The translations under genes were made by a program, and so were the position numbers. A stretch of 40,113 bases of DNA from the NCBI RefSeq assembly GCF_018390555.1, contig NZ_JAHBGB010000036.1, positions 1 to 40,113 of the forward strand. Direction: 5' to 3'. Source of the stretch: Ancylobacter oerskovii. GTDB taxonomy: Bacteria; Pseudomonadota; Alphaproteobacteria; Rhizobiales; Xanthobacteraceae. The notes beneath the pieces are model-generated. The model worked only from the letters and a program-made list of their open reading frames with translations, made no database searches and was not told the DNA's origin. The stretch's first letter is position 1; the number at the start of each line of letters is the position of its first letter. Positions 34,894-40,113 of this stretch are shown here, piece after piece.

Positions 34894-36084
34894 ATGAACG
34901 GACGGACCATGAACCGGGCGGCCCTTGGCGGGATGGCGGTCTGCCTTGCGCTCCTCGCGGGCGCCTGCGCCGCTCCCTATCCGTCCTATTTCGAGCGCGG
35001 CGTGCGCGTTGCCGGCCAGACGGTCGAGGTGGATGTCGGCCAGGCGCTGGTGCTGCCCGAGCCCGGCGCGGCGCCGCGGGTGATCGCGGTGCTGCAGACG
35101 GCCTATTCCAATGCCATCTCCCAGGAAATCGCCCTGGAAACCAATTCCTCCGCCCGCGGCCAGAACGCCTTCTACGTCACCTTCTTCGGCCCGGTGGAGC
35201 ATGTGCGCGCCGGCAGCTACCAGGGGAAGGACGATTTCCTGAACGAGGAGGCGCTGGAGGAGCAGATGGAGGAGCGCCTGCCCGGCGTGGCGATGCACAC
35301 CTCCAACTACTTCGTGCAGAACCGCTACGGGCCGTTCAACTATGCCATGGGCCGCGGCGGCGCGGGCGAGATCTGCATGTATGCCTGGCAGCGCATCCAG
35401 TCGCGGCCGCCGGAATCGGTCTATCGCTTCGTCGCGCGGGATCGCGGCGTGCTGTCGGTGCGCCTGCGCCTTTGCCAGAAGGGGGCCACCGAGAAGGACC
35501 TGCTGCGGGTGATGTACCGCTATTCGATCAACGGCTATTTCCTGCCGCGCGGCTGGCAGCCCTATGGGCGGCCGATGGGCGAGCCGGAAGGCATGGGCCG
35601 GATCGGCGGCCCGCTCGCCTATCCGTCGGGCGTGCAGGGCGACGGGACGGTGCTGGATGGCTGGATGGGCGCGGAGCCGGCCGCGCCGGCGCCCGCCCGC
35701 CCGGCGGCGCGCCGCTATGGCAGCCGGGTCGAGCAGCCCGAGCCGGTGGTGGCGGAGCCCGGCTATGCCGATCCGGCCACCGATGGCTATACCCCCGCGA
35801 CGGGCTATCCCGTGGTGCCGGGACCGGAAGCCTCCGCCCGCTCGGCGCCCGCCGCGCCGGCGGTCCCGCGCCCCACCACTTCGTCCGGCGCCACCTCGTC
35901 CGGCACGTCGTCGCCGGCCGCTCCCGCCGGCACTGGGGCGTCCGGCCAGGGCTACGCCCCGGCGCCGATGCCGTCGTCCGGCGGCGGGTCGGGTGCCGCT
36001 TCCTCCGGCGCGGGCGCCTCCGGTACCCCCGTGCGTCCGGTGCCGAGCGCTCCCGCCTATCCGGCGCCGGTCCCCGGCCAGTAA
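34894..36084 (+). CDS. bcsN: Cellulose biosynthesis protein BcsN
   Basis: A 396-residue exported protein with a signal sequence ending LLAGAC, a lipoprotein-like site although the -3 residue is Ala rather than Leu. The BcsN domain of about 200 residues follows, with VRVAGQTVEVDVGQALVLP, a central NYFVQNRYGPFNYAMGRG and VYRFVARDRGVLSVRLRLC. A Pro/Ser/Gly-rich tail (from about residue 245) ends the protein. BcsN genes lie beside bcs operons in Rhizobiales; the molecular role is unknown. The ATG at 34894 follows GAAGGA; a second ATG is at 34909. Divergent from bcsA. Confidence 0.82.
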   Translation: MNGRTMNRAALGGMAVCLALLAGACAAPYPSYFERGVRVAGQTVEVDVGQALVLPEPGAAPRVIAVLQTAYSNAISQEIALETNSSARGQNAFYVTFFGPVEHVRAGSYQGKDDFLNEEALEEQMEERLPGVAMHTSNYFVQNRYGPFNYAMGRGGAGEICMYAWQRIQSRPPESVYRFVARDRGVLSVRLRLCQKGATEKDLLRVMYRYSINGYFLPRGWQPYGRPMGEPEGMGRIGGPLAYPSGVQGDGTVLDGWMGAEPAAPAPARPAARRYGSRVEQPEPVVAEPGYADPATDGYTPATGYPVVPGPEASARSAPAAPAVPRPTTSSGATSSGTSSPAAPAGTGASGQGYAPAPMPSSGGGSGAASSGAGASGTPVRPVPSAPAYPAPVPGQ

Positions 36085-36171
36085 ACGCCGTCCCGGGCGC
36101 CGGCGGCCCTTCCGCCGCCGTCCCGGATGGCTTAGACCCGCGCCGATCTTGGCAGCGCGCGGGCATTTTTC

Positions 36172-37794
36172 ATGATTCGTCTCGACAGTATCGGCAAGCA
36201 GAACGGTCGGCAGATCGTCTTCATCGAGGCGTCCGCAACCCTGCTCAAGGGCGAGAAGATCGGCCTCGTCGGCCCGAACGGCGCCGGCAAGACTACGCTG
36301 TTCCGCCTCATCACCGGCGAGGAGGCGCCTGACGAGGGGCAGGTCTCCGTCGATCGGGGCATCACCATCGGCTATTTCAGCCAGGATGTCGGCGAGGCCT
36401 CCGGCCGCTCGGTGCTGGCCGAGGTGATGGACGGCGCCGGCCCGGTGAGCGCGGTCGCCGCCGAGCTCGCCGAGCTGGAAGCGGCGATGGCCGATCCCGC
36501 GCGTATGGACGAGATGGATGCCATCATCGAGCGCTATGGCGAGGTGCAGGCGCGCTTCCAGGACCTCGACGGCTATTCGCTGGAGGGCCGCGCCTCCGAG
36601 GTGCTGGCCGGGCTCGGCTTCTCGCCGGAGATGATCGCCGGCGACGTCGGCGCGCTGTCGGGCGGCTGGAAGATGCGCGTGGCGCTCGCCCGCATTCTCT
36701 TGATGCGCCCGGACGTGATGCTGCTGGACGAACCGTCGAACCATCTCGACATCGAGAGCCTGATCTGGCTGGAGAGCTTCCTCAAGGGCTATGACGGCGC
36801 CCTGATGATGACCTCGCACGACCGCGCCTTCATGAACCGCATCGTCAACAAGATCGTCGAGATCGATGCCGGCGCGCTCACCTCCTATTCCGGCGACTAC
36901 GAGTTCTACGCCGGCCAGCGGGCGCTGGCCGACAAGCAGCTTCAGGCGCAGTTCGAGCGCCAGCAGGCGATGCTCGCCAAGGAGATCGCCTTCATCGAGC
37001 GCTTCAAGGCCCGGGCTTCCCATGCCGCGCAGGTGCAGAGCCGGGTGAAGAAGCTGGAGAAGATCGACCGGGTGGAGCCGCCGCGCCGCCGGCAGACCGT
37101 CGCCTTCGAGTTCCAGCCGGCGCCGCGCTCCGGCGAGGATGTCGCCACCCTGAAGGGCGTGCACAAGGGTTATGGCGCCCGGCGCCTCTATGAGGGGTTC
37201 GATTTCGCCATCCGCCGCCGCGAGCGCTGGTGCGTGATGGGGGTGAACGGGGCGGGCAAGTCGACGCTGCTCAAGCTGGTCACCGGCACCACCGAGCCCG
37301 ATGCCGGCACGGTGAATGTCGGCGGCAGCGTGAAGCTCGGCTATTTCGCCCAGCACGCCATGGAGCTGCTCGATCCCGAGCGGACGGTGTTCGAGGCGCT
37401 GGAAGACGCCTTCCCGCAGGCGGCGCAGGGCTCGTTGCGCTCGCTGGCCGGCTGCTTCGGCTTTTCCGGCGACGATGTCGAGAAGAAGTGCCGCGTGCTG
37501 TCGGGAGGCGAGAAGGCCCGCCTCGTCATGGCGAAGATGCTCTACGACCCGCCGAATTTCCTGGTGCTGGACGAGCCGACCAACCATCTCGACATCGCCA
37601 CCAAGGAGATGCTGATCGCGGCGCTGTCGAGCTATGAGGGCACGATGCTGTTCGTCTCGCACGACCGGCATTTCCTCGCCGCGCTGTCGAACCGGGTGCT
37701 GGAGCTCACTCCAGAGGGGGTGCATCAATATGGCGGCGGCTACACCGAATATGTCGCCCGCACCGGCCAGGAGGCTCCGGGGCTGAGGGGCTAG
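36172..37794 (+). CDS. ABC-F family ATPase (ribosome-associated type)
   Basis: A soluble protein of 540 residues with two ABC ATPase domains and no membrane segments. The first Walker A is GPNGAGKT (34-41) and the second GVNGAGKST. Signature motifs LSGGW and LSGGE, and Walker B plus catalytic residues DEPSNHLD and DEPTNHLD, are present. A charged helical linker (about 230-310) is the P-site tRNA interaction motif of ABC-F proteins. They act on ribosomes during translation or in antibiotic protection; the subfamily is not resolved here. No strong ribosome binding site precedes the ATG. It converges on pyk. Confidence 0.9.
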   Translation: MIRLDSIGKQNGRQIVFIEASATLLKGEKIGLVGPNGAGKTTLFRLITGEEAPDEGQVSVDRGITIGYFSQDVGEASGRSVLAEVMDGAGPVSAVAAELAELEAAMADPARMDEMDAIIERYGEVQARFQDLDGYSLEGRASEVLAGLGFSPEMIAGDVGALSGGWKMRVALARILLMRPDVMLLDEPSNHLDIESLIWLESFLKGYDGALMMTSHDRAFMNRIVNKIVEIDAGALTSYSGDYEFYAGQRALADKQLQAQFERQQAMLAKEIAFIERFKARASHAAQVQSRVKKLEKIDRVEPPRRRQTVAFEFQPAPRSGEDVATLKGVHKGYGARRLYEGFDFAIRRRERWCVMGVNGAGKSTLLKLVTGTTEPDAGTVNVGGSVKLGYFAQHAMELLDPERTVFEALEDAFPQAAQGSLRSLAGCFGFSGDDVEKKCRVLSGGEKARLVMAKMLYDPPNFLVLDEPTNHLDIATKEMLIAALSSYEGTMLFVSHDRHFLAALSNRVLELTPEGVHQYGGGYTEYVARTGQEAPGLRG

Positions 37795-37875
37795 GCGCTT
37801 CCGGCGGCGGAGAGAGCCCCGAAGGGCCGCGGGCCTTGAGGGCGTGAGGATTTGAGGCGGGCCCGGCCCGCCAGC

Positions 37876-37912
37876 AAAAAAAGGCCCCGCTCCGGCATGG
37901 AGCGGGGCCTTT
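37876..37912. terminator. Bidirectional intrinsic terminator between ABC-F gene and pyk
   Basis: AAAGGCCCCGCTCC and GGAGCGGGGCCTTT form a perfect 14-bp stem around a 5-nt loop (37880-37912). A run of A before it (37876-37882) supplies the U tract for minus-strand transcripts, and TTT ends the right arm for the other direction. It sits between two convergent genes, as expected for a shared terminator. Confidence 0.85.
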
Positions 37913-37942
37913 GCGTTGCAGGGCCGGGATGGCGGCGCCGGA

Positions 37943-39535
37943 TCAGCGGGCCGCGGGTCGTCCGGCGGCCGGCTTGCGGGCCGACGGCTTCAGCTCGGCG
38001 CTCTTGCGGGCCGCCTCGGACGCGGCGCCCGCCGCGCCGCCGGCTTCCAGTCCCTTGGCGCGCGGGCGCGGCGCCGGCTGCGGGCTGCCGGGCTTGCGGT
38101 CCACCATGCCCTTGTCGATGGTGACGAGGCGCAGCACGTTGGTGGTGCCGGGCGTGGCGAAGGGCACGCCGGCGGTGATGGCGATGCGGTCGCCTTCGCC
38201 GGCGAAGCCGTCGTCGATGGCGATCTGCGTCGCCTTGGTCGCCATCTCGGCGAAGGTGTGGATCTCCTCCGGCGCATAGACCACATGCACGCCGTAGCTC
38301 ATCACCAACTGGCGGGCGGTGGATAGCTTGGAGGCGATGCCGAGCACCGGGATGCGCGGGCGCTCGCGCGCCGCATGCAGCGTGGTGGTGCCCGACAGCG
38401 TGTAGGTGACGATGGCGGCGGCGTTCACCGCGTTGGCGGCGTTGTAGGCGGCCTGGGTCACCGCGTCGGCGACGCTGGTGCCTTCCTCCGGGCGCTGCGA
38501 ATCGATGATCTTGCGATAGCCGGGGTCGCGTTCGACGTGCTTGATGATCTGGTCCATCATCGCCACCGCCTCGACCGGGAACTGGCCGGCGGCGCTCTCG
38601 GCCGAGAGCATCACCGCGTCGGCGCCGTCATAGACCGCGGTGGCGACGTCGGAGACCTCGGCGCGGGTCGGCACCGGCGAGGAGATCATCGATTCCAGCA
38701 TCTGGGTGGCGACGATCACCGGGCGGCCGAAGCGGCGGGATTCGCGGATGATGCTCTTCTGCAGCGCCGGGATCTCCGGCAGCGACAGCTCGACGCCGAG
38801 GTCGCCGCGCGCCACCATGATGCTGTCCGACAGCTCGGTGAGGCGGGTGAGATGCTCGATCGCCGCCGGCTTCTCCAGCTTCAGGTTGATGCGGGCGCGG
38901 TCCTGGATCAGCTCGCGCGCCTCGATCACGTCCTCGGGCCGCTGCACGAAGGACAGCGCGATCCACTCGACGCCGAGGTCGAGGGCGAAGAACAGGTCGG
39001 CGCGGTCCTTCTCGGTCAGCGGCGAGACGGGCAGGATCACGTCGGGGACGTTGAAGCCCTTGTTGTTGGACAGCTTGTTGCCGGCGATCACCTCGGCCTC
39101 GATGAAGCCGGCCCCCTTGTGGACCACCTTCACCCGCACCTTGCCGTCGTCGAGCAGCACGGTGGAGCCGACATGCAGCGCCTCGATGATCTCCGGGTGC
39201 GGGATCGGCACGCGCTTCTCGTCGCCGGGCGCGGCGTCGGTGTCGAAGCGGATCGAGGTGCCGGCGGTCAGGGTGATGGCGTTGTCCTTGAAGCGGCCGA
39301 CGCGCAGCTTCGGCCCCTGCAGGTCGGCGAGCACGCCGATCGGCCGCCTCACCTCGCGCTCGAGATCGCGCACGATGCCGAGGACGCGGCCGTGATCGGC
39401 CTGGGTTCCGTGGCTGAAGTTCAGCCGGAACACGTCCACGCCGGCGGCGTAGAGGGCCTTGATCTTCTCCGCGCTCGACGAGGCCGGGCCGAGGGTCGCC
39501 ACGATCTTCGTCGCGCGTTCCCGCCTGCTGTACAT
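37943..39535 (-). CDS. pyk: Pyruvate kinase with C-terminal extension
   Basis: Converts phosphoenolpyruvate and ADP to pyruvate and ATP. The core is 480 residues long, the family norm. It shows the N-terminal KIVATLGPAS, LNFSHG, the active site region KLEKPAAIEHL, IMVARGDLGVEL and the late GTTNVLRLV segment. A tail of about 45 residues rich in Ala, Pro, Lys and Arg (from about 485) follows, for 530 in total, and it is not part of the usual enzyme. A GAGGAA motif precedes the ATG. It faces the ABC-F gene, with the shared terminator between them. Confidence 0.93.
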   Translation of the reverse strand: MYSRRERATKIVATLGPASSSAEKIKALYAAGVDVFRLNFSHGTQADHGRVLGIVRDLEREVRRPIGVLADLQGPKLRVGRFKDNAITLTAGTSIRFDTDAAPGDEKRVPIPHPEIIEALHVGSTVLLDDGKVRVKVVHKGAGFIEAEVIAGNKLSNNKGFNVPDVILPVSPLTEKDRADLFFALDLGVEWIALSFVQRPEDVIEARELIQDRARINLKLEKPAAIEHLTRLTELSDSIMVARGDLGVELSLPEIPALQKSIIRESRRFGRPVIVATQMLESMISSPVPTRAEVSDVATAVYDGADAVMLSAESAAGQFPVEAVAMMDQIIKHVERDPGYRKIIDSQRPEEGTSVADAVTQAAYNAANAVNAAAIVTYTLSGTTTLHAARERPRIPVLGIASKLSTARQLVMSYGVHVVYAPEEIHTFAEMATKATQIAIDDGFAGEGDRIAITAGVPFATPGTTNVLRLVTIDKGMVDRKPGSPQPAPRPRAKGLEAGGAAGAASEAARKSAELKPSARKPAAGRPAAR

Positions 39536-40022
39536 GGATTCCTCCGTTTAAACACTTGTTCCGGCTCGATTTGCCGGGGTGCTCTTCTATGGACCAAAAG
39601 CCGTGGGCTGTCTTGCCCTGCTTGTTTTGCAGTGCAACGTGTCGTTTGCGCGACGCGGCATAAGCTGAGCCGGCAACGTGACCTTTGGTCAGGTGAATTC
39701 CGCGACGGAAGATCGCCGAATCTCCTTGCTGGCATTCGGAATTCTGTATACCAATAAAGAGCCGTCTTCCGTCCCGAGGCCGGGCCGAGAGGTTCGTCGC
39801 GGGGCGGGCGATGCGGCGCCGGCCCGCGGGGGTGCGGTGTCGCGCCGCAGGCCGTCGCGGGAACGGCGTTTCGGGACGGCATGGAATGTCGAAGGTCCGG
39901 GCCGAGGGTCGACGCCAACGACCGGCCGTCGATCGACCTGCGGGCCAGCCTGTCGTCGGCGTCGCGCGTTGCGCGGCGACGGCGGCAAAAGACCAACAAA
40001 CGACCTTTCGGGAGGAAGGCGC
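39536..40022. promoter_or_regulatory. Divergent pyk/pntA intergenic region
   Basis: About 490 bases without a supportable gene. It contains the perfect inverted repeat TGACC-TTT-GGTCA (39679-39691), a candidate operator between the two genes. A possible pntA promoter is TTGCTG (39726-39731) with TATACC 15 bases on. A GGGAGGAAGG ribosome binding site precedes pntA. Open frames here have translations like random GC-rich sequence. Confidence 0.45.
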
Positions 40023-40113
40023 ATGCGCATAGCGATATTTTCCGAGCCGGCCCAGGAGCCTCGTGTTTCGGCGTCGGTTGAGACGGTGAAGCGTCTTGTG
40101 GGTTTGGGCGGCG
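40023..40113 (+). CDS. pntA: NAD(P) transhydrogenase alpha subunit, 5' end only
   Basis: The first 30 codons fit the start of proton-translocating transhydrogenase subunit alpha: MRIAI is followed by an EPRVSASVETVKRLVGLG segment, which aligns with the conserved N-terminal EPRVAxTPETVKK region. GGGAGGAAGG lies just upstream. The gene continues past the right edge. The enzyme couples NADH to NADPH exchange with the membrane proton gradient. Only this fragment is visible, so the call rests on family resemblance. Confidence 0.85.
   Translation, partial: MRIAIFSEPAQEPRVSASVETVKRLVGLGG

Noticed and set aside
34792..37728. A 978-residue minus-strand open frame opposite bcsN and the ABC-F gene
   Set aside because: Antisense shadow of two clearly coding genes; low-complexity His/Arg/Gly composition and no ribosome binding site.
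38375..39757. A 460-residue plus-strand open frame opposite pyk
   Set aside because: Gly/Val/His-rich antisense of pyruvate kinase; no recognised domain.

Overview
The window comes from a GC-rich alphaproteobacterium. The gene families point to Hyphomicrobiales, possibly Xanthobacteraceae such as Ancylobacter, Starkeya or Xanthobacter. The pointers are a BcsN protein next to bcsA, Rhizobiales-like palindromic intergenic repeats and many ATGA or GTGA gene overlaps. The genus is an inference from gene content only. No insertion sequence, phage or CRISPR array was seen.

Region 1 (about 0.6-8.5 kb) is a hexuronate locus. A GntR/FadR-type regulator heads a minus-strand operon of kduI, kduD, an SMP-30 lactonase and a uronate dehydrogenase. 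A plus-strand operon runs divergently from it and carries a 2-keto-4-pentenoate hydratase-like gene followed by a three-part TRAP transporter (DctP, DctQ, DctM). The short gap between the operons holds a direct repeat and an inverted repeat that could be the regulator's operator. Region 2 (8.5-13.0 kb) holds three regulator-linked housekeeping or efflux units: a TetR regulator, a LysR/MFS divergent pair and an HxlR/quinone-reductase-like divergent pair. Each of the last two pairs has a visible symmetric motif between its genes.

Region 3 (13.0-25.9 kb) is a nearly self-contained selenocysteine island. It has selD on the minus strand, then a Tat-exported transglutaminase-like protein and a TlpA-like thioredoxin. 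Divergent from these is a membrane formate dehydrogenase operon (alpha, beta, gamma), followed by fdhE, selA, selB and the tRNA-Sec gene selC. The alpha subunit is read through an in-frame UGA (residue 200) followed by a clear SECIS hairpin. So the tRNA, its charging enzymes, the special elongation factor and a selenoprotein client all lie within 13 kb. SelA, SelD and SelC make Sec-tRNA, SelB delivers it at the FDH UGA, and FdhE matures the enzyme. Formate is then oxidised in the periplasm and electrons pass through the beta and gamma subunits to quinone.

Region 4 (26.0-36.1 kb) has a small SRPBCC/AHSA1 protein and then a cellulose synthesis operon on the minus strand: bcsA, bcsB, bcsZ and a TPR protein. 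A divergent bcsN-like gene flanks it. This matches the alphaproteobacterial type with bcsN and a TPR protein and no BcsC outer-membrane barrel. Region 5 (36.2-40.1 kb) has an ABC-F ATPase, a convergent pyruvate kinase with an unusual C-terminal tail, and the first 30 codons of pntA, which runs off the right edge.

The most interesting signals are the compact Sec island, the unexplained transglutaminase/TlpA pair that shares a hairpin-rich control region with the selenoprotein operon, and bcsZ. In bcsZ, rare A/T-rich codons cluster at three active-site motifs and the expected catalytic Asp reads as Asn.
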